From positions 1 to 64,000 of the forward strand of contig NZ_JBALOV010000039.1 of the NCBI RefSeq assembly GCF_036965045.1: DNA of 64,000 nt, given 5' to 3'. The notes beneath the pieces are model-generated. The model made no database searches. It saw only the letters and a list, made by a program, of their open reading frames with translations, and had not been told where the DNA came from. Shown in pieces: positions 35,711-44,656 of this stretch (its first letter is position 1; each line of letters starts with the position of its first letter). Position numbers and translations under genes: made by a program. This DNA comes from Ferdinandcohnia sp036965045. GTDB lineage: Bacteria; Bacillota; Bacilli; Bacillales; Bacillaceae_L.

Positions 35711-36385
35711 AATCGTTGCATTTTTTACTAAAGAACTGAAAACTTCATTACTCATTGTTTTGTAGCCATCACTTGTCAAATGAATGCCATCATCACTAAT
35801 AAATTCATTTAAGTCCCCGGATTGTTTCATAGCCGAACGCACATCAATCTTTAGCACATTTAATTGCTCAGCTAGGCTGTTCAAGCTGCGATTATATAGA
35901 CCATGCCAGTGCTCAATTCCTCCTTGAAGACTGATCCAATGACTGATTGAACTTCCGTATGTCTTAGCAAGCATTTTGTAATATCGAACAGGGTCGAGTG
36001 GTGGCAAAGTCATCAAAATCGGAGTGCCATTTGTTTCTTGTATTCTATTAATCAATTGTTTTATGTTTTCAATATAACGTTCAATGGGAACGATTGGTTG
36101 ATGCTCAGCCTCAGGTTTTTCAGCTACTTCATCCCATTTAAAATTGCAGTCGTTGCCGCCAATATTAATAATGACGTAATCCGGATGTTCGGCAATCACA
36201 TCTTTTTCAACGCGGGTTAATAAGAGGTCCGAGTTGTCATTAAAAACACCTTTATTCATAACCGTAAAATGATCAGAAGCAAATTGCTGTAAAAAGGCAG
36301 GGTAATTTTCTTTTAATATTCGCATTCGACCTTTTACAAAAGAAACACCTCTCGTTAAGCTATCACCAAAGCATATAATTTTCAT
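35708..36385 (-). CDS. SGNH/GDSL-type esterase
   Basis: A 225-residue hydrolase. Block I is CFGDSLTRG with nucleophile Ser9, block III is NIGGNDCNF, and block V is DDGIHLT with the catalytic Asp and His. No signal peptide is seen, so it is cytosolic. The start is the ATG after GGTGAT. It resembles acyl esterases and lysophospholipase-like enzymes, but the substrate is unknown. It is divergent from the DUF1836 gene. Confidence 0.87.
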   Translation of the reverse strand: MKIICFGDSLTRGVSFVKGRMRILKENYPAFLQQFASDHFTVMNKGVFNDNSDLLLTRVEKDVIAEHPDYVIINIGGNDCNFKWDEVAEKPEAEHQPIVPIERYIENIKQLINRIQETNGTPILMTLPPLDPVRYYKMLAKTYGSSISHWISLQGGIEHWHGLYNRSLNSLAEQLNVLKIDVRSAMKQSGDLNEFISDDGIHLTSDGYKTMSNEVFSSLVKNATI

Positions 36386-36548
36386 ATTTATCACCGCTTC
36401 ATCATTAATTTATTCGAATTACCACATTATGCGGTTTTGATTACTACATATAATCATATATGCATTTCAACATATAGTCAAGTTTTACATCAAAGTGGTT
36501 TTAGGGTAAACTAAACACAAATAAAACCGGAAAAATGAGGTTGTTACA

Positions 36549-37133
36549 GTGGAGATTGATAAGGATTTACTTAATGTTTTAGAAATTGATAAGAATATTT
36601 TTTTAGAGGATATTCCACAAATCGATCTATATATGGACCAGGTCATCCAACTCTTTGAAAATACGTTTAATTCTTCTAAGAGAAATGAAGACGAAAAAAT
36701 ACTCACGAAAACGATGATCAATAATTACGCAAAAGGTAAGCTATTAATCCTGATAAAAAACAAAAAATATTCTAGAAATCACTTGCTATTATTAAGCATG
36801 ATTTATCAACTTAAAAGTGGACTATCCATCAATGATATTAAGGCAACCCTTCATGGTATCAATGATAGAACAATGAATGATGGGGAGTTTCACCTAGAGG
36901 AATTTTATAAAAGCTATCTTGCTCTATATAAAAAAAACACGGCTGAATTTAAAGAGGATCTTGATACAAAAATAAAGGATGTTTCGGAAGTAATGGGTTC
37001 TGATGAGGATGAACAACTGAAAAAAGTGCTTCTTATTCTCTCCTTTATAACCGTTAGTCAATTTTACCGTCGTGCAGCTGAAACATTGGTAGATGAGTTA
37101 ATCATTGAACAAGGTGAAAAAAAAGAAAAGTGA
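36549..37133 (+). CDS. DUF1836 regulator-like protein (YkrK type)
   Basis: A 194-residue protein starting at GTG with GAGG eight bases upstream. An N-terminal helix-turn-helix-like DUF1836 region (residues 15-105: TKTMINNYAKGKLL, then LSINDIKATL) resembles a MerR-like DNA-binding fold. B. subtilis YkrK, of this family, represses htpX; no htpX is seen near it here. So it may regulate a distant target. It shares a terminator with the convergent thioredoxin gene. Confidence 0.75.
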   Translation: MEIDKDLLNVLEIDKNIFLEDIPQIDLYMDQVIQLFENTFNSSKRNEDEKILTKTMINNYAKGKLLILIKNKKYSRNHLLLLSMIYQLKSGLSINDIKATLHGINDRTMNDGEFHLEEFYKSYLALYKKNTAEFKEDLDTKIKDVSEVMGSDEDEQLKKVLLILSFITVSQFYRRAAETLVDELIIEQGEKKEK

Positions 37134-37151
37134 GCCGATCACTTTTCTTTA
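37118..37151. terminator. Bidirectional terminator between DUF1836 and thioredoxin genes
   Basis: GAAAAGTGA (37125-37133) pairs with TCACTTTTC (37139-37147) over a five-base loop. The DUF1836 stop codon is within the left arm. Confidence 0.85.
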
Positions 37152-38207
37152 CTTCACACTATTAATTAACCCATTCATCATTTCTTTATCCATCGGTCCC
37201 ACAATTTTTTTCCGCACTATTCCTCTGGAATCAATTAAATAGCTCGTTGGAATGGCGTGGGCTTGATAGATTTGCCCAATATTTCCTGTTTCATCAAGCA
37301 TGACTGGAAAGGTGAGCGCGTAATCCTCTACAAACTTTGCTACATCCGAACTCTTTTTCTCTGCTGTTGTTAGGTTAACGGATAAGAGGACTGCATTGGA
37401 ATCTTTATTTTCTACATAAAATTCTTGCATATGAGGCATTTCGGCTTTACAAGGTGGGCACCAGCTCGCCCAAAAGTTTAAAATGACCTTCTTCCCTCTA
37501 AAATCCGAAAGCATCATTTCTTCTCCACTTATCGTTTTAAGTGTAAAATCCGGTGCCAGTTGACCTTCAGCGATCCCGACTTCATGTTCTTCTGCTTTTG
37601 CTTCTTCGTTAGGGGTTGCGTATGAAATATTGCTATGGACTGTCCACACCACAAGCCCTGTTAATCCAACGATGAGTGCTGCCTTTTTAATCAAATGAAA
37701 CACTTCCTTTTTCTGTTGTCCTCTATAATAGAATGTCAACAATATAAGAAAGAATGCACTCATCGCTATTACAAAATGGAGAGCTGCATCTTCTCGAATC
37801 CAAAATAAGAAGAGTAAATCATACATTATTAAAGCTGCGAGACCTACTATAAGTATTGAACGAACAAGGAGAGCAGAGGGAATTGTACGCCTTTTCAAGT
37901 GGTGCAGCAAATAGAGGATTGTAAGGATTAAAGCAATCACAAATCCTTTCGTACCCCCGGTGAAGTACAGTAATGACATTGGACTTTTTAGTACGAGTTT
38001 TGGTTCAAGAAATAGCAAACTCCCTTTCCACGCTATAAAACCAATGAAGATACCATTAGTTAGTAGGTTAAGTATTGTTTGGGTCGTATCCTTCGATTGT
38101 GTTTTTGCGGACCAAACTCGTAACACAAGAAGCCCTACTACTAATCCAATTCCAAGGATGACCCATTTTGTCATGATCGCTAATGAGCCGATTTGTATGA
38201 AATGCAT
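37149..38207 (-). CDS. Membrane-anchored TlpA/ResA-like thiol-disulfide reductase
   Basis: A 352-residue fusion: five to six membrane helices (about 12-32, 45-68, 78-101, 112-135, 142-160, 176-195) and an extracytoplasmic thioredoxin domain from about 214. The active site is Cys250-Pro-Pro-Cys253 in FWASWCPPCKAEMPHM; the cis-Pro is in HAIPTSYLID. The membrane part resembles the Lgt-like or CcdA-like domains attached to some Bacillus TlpA proteins. It probably keeps cysteines of exported proteins reduced, for example in cytochrome or sporulation proteins. GGAGG precedes the ATG. Confidence 0.85.
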   Translation of the reverse strand: MHFIQIGSLAIMTKWVILGIGLVVGLLVLRVWSAKTQSKDTTQTILNLLTNGIFIGFIAWKGSLLFLEPKLVLKSPMSLLYFTGGTKGFVIALILTILYLLHHLKRRTIPSALLVRSILIVGLAALIMYDLLFLFWIREDAALHFVIAMSAFFLILLTFYYRGQQKKEVFHLIKKAALIVGLTGLVVWTVHSNISYATPNEEAKAEEHEVGIAEGQLAPDFTLKTISGEEMMLSDFRGKKVILNFWASWCPPCKAEMPHMQEFYVENKDSNAVLLSVNLTTAEKKSSDVAKFVEDYALTFPVMLDETGNIGQIYQAHAIPTSYLIDSRGIVRKKIVGPMDKEMMNGLINSVK

Positions 38208-38302
38208 GTTTGTCCTCCACAGTGTTTAGTACAATTATTATACTATGTAATGATTAAAAACGTTTAGTGACAGTAAACTCATTCCACAATCAATTCAACT
38301 AA

Positions 38303-38337
38303 AAAAATAAGGCCCCCTGCAAGAAGGAGCCCATTTT
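38303..38337 (-). terminator. Terminator of marR-mmpL operon
   Basis: On the minus strand GGGCTCCT pairs with AGGGGGCC (with a mismatch and a GU pair), followed by TTATTTTTTT. Confidence 0.65.
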
Positions 38338-41300
38338 TATTCATTTGTCGGTCGTTTGAACGGCCACCAGTTGGCAATGCCAAAGTTTTTGACCATTACT
38401 GGAATAAATAATGGCAAAATCACAAACGCGTACAGCATGAGTCCAACAAGTGTGATTGACGCAATCTGAAGCAAGGATAGCATTCCAGAAGGCATCATTG
38501 CGGCAAATGTTCCTCCTAGAATAATGGCAGCTGAAATAATAACAGTTCCCATTTTCTTCATAGAAAGAAGCATTGCCTCTGTCACAGAAATATCGCGATA
38601 TTCGTTAAACCGGTCCATCAAGAAGATACTGTAGTCTACTCCAAGTGCGACGAGGATTACAAATCCAAAGAATGGAACGGCCCAGCTAATTCCGGTATAT
38701 CCGAGAATATTAACAAAAATGACTTCATTGATTGCCATTGATGTGTAATACGTTAAAATTAATGAACCTATGATGTAGATTGGCATGATGATTGAACGGA
38801 ACAAGAATATTAGAATGAGCGCAATTCCGATAAACATCAAGACGATTGTTCGAGAATAATCTTGCTCGGACATTTTGCTTAAATCAGTATTCGTGCTTGT
38901 GATACCGCCAAGGGCTACATCTGCATTTTCAAGCTTTGTACCTTTTGTCGCTCTTTCAACTGCTGCATTGATTTCATCAATCTGTGCCATTGCTTCATTT
39001 GAATATGGGTTTGCCTCAAAAATAACATCCAATGTCATGATTTTATGGTCTTTTGACATGTAAACATCAAGGACCTGTAAGAATTCATCACTTTCAAGTA
39101 CTTCTTTCGGCATGTAGAAAGCATTCAAATCTTCAGAACTAGAAAGATCTGATAAATACTCTTGTGCTGATCCTAAACCATCTGAAACCTGGCCAAGTCC
39201 TTCTGCACTTTGATTGAGTCCATCTGTTAATTGAGTAATTTGACCACCCAGACTTCCAAAGCCATCTAGCAGCTGCTTTTGACCATCATTAATGCCCGTT
39301 AAGCCGTTAGTAATTTGTGGCATTCCTTGCACAATTTTTCCTTGCCCATTTGCCGCTTGAAGAAGACCACCTTTGAGTTCTTCGAGACCTGCAATCAGCT
39401 GTTCAAGACCCGCTGGAAGGGCTGCCTGCTCTTTCAGCAATTGTTCGAAACCAGTATTGGCTTGGATCATGCCTGCATTCACAGCTGAAAGGTGTCCATT
39501 TAATTCTTGAATTCCTGCTGATAATTGCGGGATCCCCTGTAAGGATTGCTTCATACCTTGATATACTTCATCAACAGCAATACTTTGGCCCGTTTCTGCA
39601 TTTTTGTAATAGCCTTCTAAATAAGCAAAGCCACCTTCATTTAGTTGGTTTACACCAGCAGTTAATTTTTGCAGAGCATCTGCTATCCCTTTGTAGCCAG
39701 TTTGTAAACCTGCAATACCACCTTGGGTCTCTTTATACCCAACTAATAATTTCGTATTATAATAGTTTAATAATTCTTCTGCACCGGCTTTTGCCTTATC
39801 CACCTCAGCAATCATTGTATCAATTCCAGCTGTCCCGCTACGGATGCCAGACTCGATTTTTGATAGGTTCGTTTGGATTTCGGTAAGTCCTGATTTAACT
39901 TGATTTGTACCTGTGATTAATTCACCAATTCCATCTGTTGCTGTTTGAAGCTCAGGTTCTGATTTTGCAAGCTCGCTGCCTGCCTCCTCTAAACCTTCCT
40001 TAATTTGAGAGAGTCCATCTTTTCCTTCTCCCAGACCTTCCTCAAGAGTCTTGGCTTGGTTCGCGACAAATAAATCTTCAATTGGTTCACCGGTTGGTCT
40101 AGTGACTGAGCGGACTGTGTCAACTAAGTCTACTTTTTCAATTTCTTGACTGATTTTTTCTGTTAGTTCGATATATTCGGTAGAGTCCATGGCCTCATCA
40201 TTTTTCACAACGATTTGCGTTGGCATGGATTCACCGGGTCCGAAGCTCCCTGCAATCGCATTGAAAGCCTTGATTGAATTCACATCTCCACTTAATTCCT
40301 CTAATGAGTTATAAGATAGCTCACCATCATACACAACTAAAAATGGCGTAACGATTGCTGCAACTACTAATAGAGATAAGAGTGGACGGCCTAATGAAAA
40401 TCGACCTGCCAATTCCCAAATCTTACTGTCCCCGTGTTCCAAATTCTTCTTAGATGGCCAGAATAATTTTTTCCCTAATACGGCCATAAAGAATGGAACG
40501 ACTGTAAATAATGCCCCTAATAATAGCGCTACCCCTACCGCCACTGCAACTGCAGATTGATATAAAATGAATTGTGAAAATCCAATTGCTGCAAAACCAA
40601 TCATAACCGCAATACCGCTAAAAAGAACGGTGCGTCCTGCGTTTTTATACGTTTCAATAATCGTTTCAGTTAAACTCTCCCTTTGTGAAAGTTCCTCTTT
40701 AAAACGACTTAATAGCAAGATACAGTAGTCCGTTCCAATTCCAAATAACACCGCAACTAAGAAAATCTGTGTATAGGTCGATATCGGGAAGTCAAGTTTA
40801 TCAACCAGCATCGCAACAATAGATTGTGAGGCAAGATAAGCAAACCCTACTGTTACAAGTGGAATAATAGGTGCTATTAAAGATCTAAAGACAAGTAAAA
40901 GAACGACAAGAATAAAGACTACAGTAATACCTTCTGTCTTTTTCAGGCCTTCTTGAGAACTTGTTACAAGGTCTTCACTTATTAGCCATTCACTGGTGTA
41001 ATAGTGGTCAACCTTCACATCTTCAATTGCTTGATATAAAGCCTCGCCAACCTCTTTCGGTTCACGGTCATTCCAGCTAACTGTTACTGAAGCAAGAATG
41101 GATTTTCCATCCTTGGAAACAAGCTGCTCCTTTAATGTCTCTTCATTAAAATGAGTCAGGATTTCGGTTATTCCAATTTTGTCCTTCTTTTCCTCGAGAA
41201 GTCGGATTGCCCGTTCAGCTTCCTTTATTTCATCTTCTGTTAGCTTTTTTTCATCGTGAAACACGAGTGCGACCTGTGTTTCATTCCCTCCGCCTTCTTG

Positions 41301-41477
41301 AGATTGGGCATCGTTTAAGATTTTTCCAGCAATGGAGGACGAATATTCGTCCGGAACAGTGATCTGACCCTTTTCCCGAACAAGGTCCGCCATATTTGGA
41401 GCTGCAAGAAACAATCCAGCTACAACGACAATCCATGCGATAAGGACAAACCATTTCCGCTTTATGATAAAATTCAT
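38337..41477 (-). CDS. MMPL/RND family exporter (YdgH-like)
   Basis: A 1046-residue membrane transporter. Two RND halves each carry the proton-relay motif: GIGTDYCILLLSRF in the first and LGVDYSIFLMDRF in the second. Between them, outside the membrane, residues about 480-790 form a helical region of heptad-like repeats (GLxQL, GIxxL, NxGxxQL) resembling YhgE/Pip-type coiled coil. B. subtilis YdgH with its MarR partner YdgG is the closest arrangement, but this protein is longer (YdgH is about 885 residues) through a larger coiled region. It probably exports lipids or amphipathic toxins. Confidence 0.85.
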   Translation of the reverse strand: MNFIIKRKWFVLIAWIVVVAGLFLAAPNMADLVREKGQITVPDEYSSSIAGKILNDAQSQEGGGNETQVALVFHDEKKLTEDEIKEAERAIRLLEEKKDKIGITEILTHFNEETLKEQLVSKDGKSILASVTVSWNDREPKEVGEALYQAIEDVKVDHYYTSEWLISEDLVTSSQEGLKKTEGITVVFILVVLLLVFRSLIAPIIPLVTVGFAYLASQSIVAMLVDKLDFPISTYTQIFLVAVLFGIGTDYCILLLSRFKEELSQRESLTETIIETYKNAGRTVLFSGIAVMIGFAAIGFSQFILYQSAVAVAVGVALLLGALFTVVPFFMAVLGKKLFWPSKKNLEHGDSKIWELAGRFSLGRPLLSLLVVAAIVTPFLVVYDGELSYNSLEELSGDVNSIKAFNAIAGSFGPGESMPTQIVVKNDEAMDSTEYIELTEKISQEIEKVDLVDTVRSVTRPTGEPIEDLFVANQAKTLEEGLGEGKDGLSQIKEGLEEAGSELAKSEPELQTATDGIGELITGTNQVKSGLTEIQTNLSKIESGIRSGTAGIDTMIAEVDKAKAGAEELLNYYNTKLLVGYKETQGGIAGLQTGYKGIADALQKLTAGVNQLNEGGFAYLEGYYKNAETGQSIAVDEVYQGMKQSLQGIPQLSAGIQELNGHLSAVNAGMIQANTGFEQLLKEQAALPAGLEQLIAGLEELKGGLLQAANGQGKIVQGMPQITNGLTGINDGQKQLLDGFGSLGGQITQLTDGLNQSAEGLGQVSDGLGSAQEYLSDLSSSEDLNAFYMPKEVLESDEFLQVLDVYMSKDHKIMTLDVIFEANPYSNEAMAQIDEINAAVERATKGTKLENADVALGGITSTNTDLSKMSEQDYSRTIVLMFIGIALILIFLFRSIIMPIYIIGSLILTYYTSMAINEVIFVNILGYTGISWAVPFFGFVILVALGVDYSIFLMDRFNEYRDISVTEAMLLSMKKMGTVIISAAIILGGTFAAMMPSGMLSLLQIASITLVGLMLYAFVILPLFIPVMVKNFGIANWWPFKRPTNE

Positions 41478-41479
41478 GC

Positions 41480-41941
41480 TTAATCCACCACCTTGTTGAT
41501 TTTAATTTGTTGTAGAATCCCATTAAGCTTTTCATAGGTTTTTAAAAATTGAACAATTTCCTCTTCTGAAAATTCCCCAATGATCGATTCGACAAGCTTA
41601 TGAACCCGCTCCTCCGTCTTCGCGTACAATCGATTTCCTTTATCCGATAATGTTAAATAAACAAGTCTTCGGTCATTTTCATCGCGCGTTCTTTGGATTA
41701 ACCCTTTTTCGTAAAGACGATTAATAATTGCCGTGATTGCACTCTTTTTCACTTCAAAAACATCTGCAAGTTCAGTAGACGTACATAAGCCTGCTTTATT
41801 TATGTAGCGAAGGGTATAATGCTGTTCATTTGTAAGGTCACTTCCAATTTGATCCCTCACAAGAGACTCAGCAATGGTATTAACAGAAAATGAAACGTCT
41901 ATATAAGTATCAACTAATTCCTTAATGTTCGTTTTAGACAA
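41480..41941 (-). CDS. MarR family transcriptional regulator
   Basis: A 153-residue winged-helix repressor: recognition helix in STELADVFEVKKSAITAIINRLYEKGLI and wing in RDENDRRLVYLTLSDKG. It starts at TTG with GAGGTGAT seven bases upstream and is followed after two bases by the MMPL exporter gene, so they form an operon. A perfect 11-bp inverted repeat 26 bases upstream of the start is its likely operator. A hydrophobic ligand, probably the exporter's substrate, should release it (inferred). Confidence 0.9.
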   Translation of the reverse strand: MSKTNIKELVDTYIDVSFSVNTIAESLVRDQIGSDLTNEQHYTLRYINKAGLCTSTELADVFEVKKSAITAIINRLYEKGLIQRTRDENDRRLVYLTLSDKGNRLYAKTEERVHKLVESIIGEFSEEEIVQFLKTYEKLNGILQQIKINKVVD

Positions 41942-41966
41942 TTTGCTATCACCTCACGTAATAAAA

Positions 41967-41993
41967 TTAATAGTTAAGTCCTTTAACTATTAA
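41967..41993. promoter_or_regulatory. MarR operator candidate
   Basis: TTAATAGTTAA (41967-41977) and TTAACTATTAA (41983-41993) are perfect inverted arms with a 5-base gap. A further half-like TTAACTATAA follows at 41999-42008 and overlaps the promoter -10. Confidence 0.78.
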
Positions 41994-42001
41994 CATTGTT
42001 A

Positions 42002-42030
42002 ACTATAATTTGCACCAGTCTAAAAGTCAA
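42002..42030 (-). promoter_or_regulatory. Sigma-A promoter of marR-mmpL operon
   Basis: On the minus strand TTGACT (42030-42025) and TATAGT (42007-42002) are spaced by 17 bases. The operator repeat lies immediately downstream and its third half overlaps the -10. Confidence 0.78.
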
Positions 42031-42031
42031 T

Positions 42032-42062
42032 AAAAAACATCTCTCTAAAAACGAGAGATGTC
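42032..42062 (-). terminator. Terminator of ECF sigma operon
   Basis: ACATCTCTC (42037-42045) pairs with GAGAGATGT (42053-42061); minus-strand T run follows. Confidence 0.88.
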
Positions 42063-42075
42063 GACTTATTTTTCC

Positions 42076-42816
42076 TTATTCAAGTACTTCAATATCCTTT
42101 AACTCCATGACTGTGTCCCTTTCAAACGAAACGTAATACTTTACATATCCATTTTCATCTTTTACATATTCCGCATTAGTGTCATCAATGATGTTTCCGT
42201 TAATGGTGACATCGCTGTAGGCATAGTTATTGTCATTGAGAACCTTTTGAATGACTTGGGACTCCGTTAGAACATCTTCCCTTGTTGATTGTGTTGAATC
42301 CAACACAATATGCATGCTCAATGGCTTTTCTAGTTTCATATCCTTGCTCCATGTTGTATTCATGTCATAAGCACCTTTTTGAACCTCTAAGGCAACTCCC
42401 ATCCCTTTCACGTTTGGAACGGATTGTTTCAATAAAGATGTTATTTCCTTTTGAGCTTCCTCACTTAATTTTTCCATTAACGGCTGATCTAAATTCTCAG
42501 TGTAAATGGAGTCTAGCAATACAGAGGGCTGTATTAACCCTCTCACGGTAAATTCATATGACTTTGGCCCGTTTTCATTCGGGGCGGCAGCACCAATTTC
42601 TATTACATTATAATCATAGGTTGAAAACTTAAAATTATAGAATCCTTCTTCAATCCGGAACTCGCGATCTGGATATGTTTCCTCTAAATAATTTTCCAGT
42701 ACTTTTGTTGAAAAAAACTTACTAACCGGATTTCCATTCGTTTCGTTATAGAGATATAGGACAAACAAAACGAGCAGTCCAAGAATCACGCTATAAATTA
42801 TTCTTCGCTTCTTCAT
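42076..42816 (-). CDS. YfjL-like membrane-anchored protein
   Basis: A 246-residue protein with one N-terminal membrane helix (residues 6-24) and an extracytoplasmic part. NETNGNPVSKFFSTKVLENYLEETYPD near the start is the pattern of YfjL-like proteins, whose role is not known. It overlaps the putative anti-sigma gene by four bases (ATGA) and closes the ECF operon, so it may act in the same stress response or in signal sensing at the envelope. Confidence 0.7.
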   Translation of the reverse strand: MKKRRIIYSVILGLLVLFVLYLYNETNGNPVSKFFSTKVLENYLEETYPDREFRIEEGFYNFKFSTYDYNVIEIGAAAPNENGPKSYEFTVRGLIQPSVLLDSIYTENLDQPLMEKLSEEAQKEITSLLKQSVPNVKGMGVALEVQKGAYDMNTTWSKDMKLEKPLSMHIVLDSTQSTREDVLTESQVIQKVLNDNNYAYSDVTINGNIIDDTNAEYVKDENGYVKYYVSFERDTVMELKDIEVLE

Positions 42817-43391
42817 TTATCATCACCAGTCCTTATTTTTATATATAAGAATCCAATCATGCTCCCGATAAAAGCAAATACATAATGAAGCAAGGTTACC
42901 AAAATGGATCCGATAATTGATTGCAGTAAAAATGGTCCGAAGGATACTGCGCCAACTATGTCCCCACTCATATAATCACTTATATTTCCACTAATTGACC
43001 AAATAAAGATGGGGATAAAAGAAATGTAAAAGACAATTTTCATATCCTTATAAAACAGATACGTAAGTAATCCAAGTACCGTATACCATAGAATAAATCC
43101 AAAGCTATCATTGAGCATGGATGTCTGTATAGCAAGGAAAAAGGACAGCCCAACAAAAATTAGTTGATAAAGCGCGAGTCTTCTTTTAATGTTTGTGATC
43201 ATTTTATCGTGCTGAACAGGAGAATTAATTTCTTCCTTTACGAGTGGAGTTGTTGTTTGATCCACGAGCTTTTGGAGTTCATTGTTATCCTGTATCTGTT
43301 CCTCCAGCCAAGTCGTCGTTTCTTCACTTAGCAGCCCTTCATTGTATAGCGGAAGCAAATCTTCAATGATGGCTTGTTTACGTTTATCCAT
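42813..43391 (-). CDS. Putative anti-sigma factor, membrane
   Basis: A 192-residue protein whose cytosolic N-terminus (residues 1-70) starts MDKRKQAIIEDLLPLYNEGLLSEETTTWLEEQI, the layout of zinc-less or zf-HC2-like anti-sigma domains, followed by three to four membrane helices. No His-x3-Cys-x2-Cys motif is seen, so it is not a zinc form. The start is the ATG after GGAGGGATATC, overlapping the sigma gene by eight bases. Role as anti-sigma is inferred from topology and operon place. Confidence 0.65.
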   Translation of the reverse strand: MDKRKQAIIEDLLPLYNEGLLSEETTTWLEEQIQDNNELQKLVDQTTTPLVKEEINSPVQHDKMITNIKRRLALYQLIFVGLSFFLAIQTSMLNDSFGFILWYTVLGLLTYLFYKDMKIVFYISFIPIFIWSISGNISDYMSGDIVGAVSFGPFLLQSIIGSILVTLLHYVFAFIGSMIGFLYIKIRTGDDK

Positions 43392-43875
43392 GATATCCCT
43401 CCATTTCCTTATAAAGCTTGAGTTTTGCCCTATGAAATGTAACTCTAGCAAAGTTTTCACTTTTTCCAAGCAAGCTTCCAATCTCTTTAAATGATAATTC
43501 CCCGTAGATTCTTAATGTTACAACTTCTTTTGATACATCATCTAACCGATTAATAAAATTAATTAGGTTTTGTTTCGTTTCCTTTTTAAGCACTTCCTCC
43601 TCCGGTGACATTGATTCTCCAGTTTCCTTTTTAAGCATGTCGTTTAGCTGATTCTTATATTTTTTTGTTCGATAATGTTTTAATAGTCGATTTTTGGCAA
43701 TGGAGAATAACCACGTCTGGATTGTTGATTGCTGTGAAAAGGTATGCTTGCTTTTAAGTGCTTCATAGAAAACCTCCTGTGTTAAGTCCTCTGCAACCTC
43801 CCTGCTAGAGGTTTTGATAAAGAAAAAAGCATATATTCGTGGTTGCACTTCTTTATATAGCTCCTCTAGCTCCAT
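43384..43875 (-). CDS. ECF-type RNA polymerase sigma factor
   Basis: A 163-residue sigma-70 family factor. Region 2 is at about 10-80 (EDLTQEVFYEAL, then IQTWLFSIAKNRLLKHYRTKK, which melts and reads the -10). Region 4 is at about 105-160 (LRIYGELSFKEIGSLLGKSENFARVTFHRAK) and holds the -35 recognition helix. First gene of a three-gene operon with anti-sigma and YfjL-like genes. A TGTAAC-N16-GTACTA sequence upstream fits ECF promoters, suggesting self-activation. The trigger is unknown; cell-envelope stress is usual for such factors in Bacillus. Confidence 0.9.
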   Translation of the reverse strand: MELEELYKEVQPRIYAFFFIKTSSREVAEDLTQEVFYEALKSKHTFSQQSTIQTWLFSIAKNRLLKHYRTKKYKNQLNDMLKKETGESMSPEEEVLKKETKQNLINFINRLDDVSKEVVTLRIYGELSFKEIGSLLGKSENFARVTFHRAKLKLYKEMEGYHG

Positions 43876-43915
43876 TTTTCTCTCCCTATCTGTTTATTTT
43901 TGACTTTCATTGTAT

Positions 43916-43943
43916 TAGTACCTTGAGTATCGCTTTTGTTACA
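43916..43943 (-). promoter_or_regulatory. ECF-type autoregulatory promoter candidate
   Basis: On the minus strand TGTAAC (43943-43938) is followed after 16 bases by GTACTA (43921-43916), 40 bases before the sigma start codon. The AAC core in the -35 is the hallmark of ECF promoters; no sigma-A pair fits as well. Confidence 0.45.
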
Positions 43944-44002
43944 GATTTATTGAAATTATGTAATCACTCAAAGCTTAAGCCAAGGATTGATTTCTGTAAA
44001 TG

Positions 44003-44032
44003 CAAAAAAGCATGGGACATTGTCTCATGCTG
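44003..44032 (-). terminator. Terminator of DUF1284 gene
   Basis: AGCATGGGACA (44009-44019) pairs with TGTCTCATGCT (44021-44031) with one mismatch; the minus strand has six T residues. Confidence 0.82.
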
Positions 44033-44066
44033 GGATCATTCTTATCACTAACGGAACGAATACCTA

Positions 44067-44483
44067 TTAATTGACTTCCCGCAGTCCTTTTCCATCAAGT
44101 ATTTCTTGTACCCCTTCTTCACAAACGCCATAGGCACGCCATGAACAAGATTCACAGACTGTTTGAATATCTGATGGGACAACATATTTGCGGATTCGTG
44201 ATTCGATGTCCTCCCATCTTAAAACTTTTCCAATTCGAAGTCCGATTTTTTCAAGAATAAGAGCATCCCTTTCATAAATGGAGGCATCTTCACAATGGTA
44301 TTTTCCGTTGTTTGGGTATTTTTCACATAAATGATCTGGCCCTTTTACAATCTGAACGAGTGTCTTCGGGTTCTTTCTAAGGGTTTGGTGGACAATCGTC
44401 ATATTTTCCACATACTCCTGGGAATAGCCCATTCCCCGGTACCCCAATAGACAAAATAAATGATGGCCGCGCAGTTTATACAT
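44067..44483 (-). CDS. DUF1284 Cys-rich protein
   Basis: A 138-residue cytosolic protein. KLRGHHLFCLLGYRGMGYS at the N-terminus is the family signature. Cys residues at about 11, 52, 63, 109, 112 and 119 (the last in CESCSWRAYGVC) could hold an Fe-S cluster or zinc. The role is unknown; the family is scattered in anaerobes and Bacilli. AGAGGTG precedes the ATG; single-gene unit with its own terminator. Confidence 0.8.
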   Translation of the reverse strand: MYKLRGHHLFCLLGYRGMGYSQEYVENMTIVHQTLRKNPKTLVQIVKGPDHLCEKYPNNGKYHCEDASIYERDALILEKIGLRIGKVLRWEDIESRIRKYVVPSDIQTVCESCSWRAYGVCEEGVQEILDGKGLREVN

Positions 44484-44617
44484 AGGAACACCTCTTTTTG
44501 TTAACTTTAATTATTTTATAGTTTACATATATTTTTTCATAAAATCTACCCCTGTCATTCCATCAAATCAGACATACGGACCACACGATGTAACCGATGT
44601 ATTTGAAGAAAATATGT

Positions 44618-44655
44618 AAAAAAATGAGGTCAGGTTCGTCCTGGCCTCATCTTTT
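44618..44655 (-). terminator. Terminator of PepSY gene (YkoI-like)
   Basis: AAATGAGGTCAGG (44622-44634) pairs with CCTGGCCTCATCTTTT (44640-44655); minus strand runs into seven T residues. Confidence 0.9.
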
Positions 44656-44656
44656 A

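Noticed and set aside
39200..40000. Repeated segments in the MMPL gene as a CRISPR-like or satellite array
   Set aside because: They encode degenerate heptad repeats of the protein and are not conserved at the DNA level.
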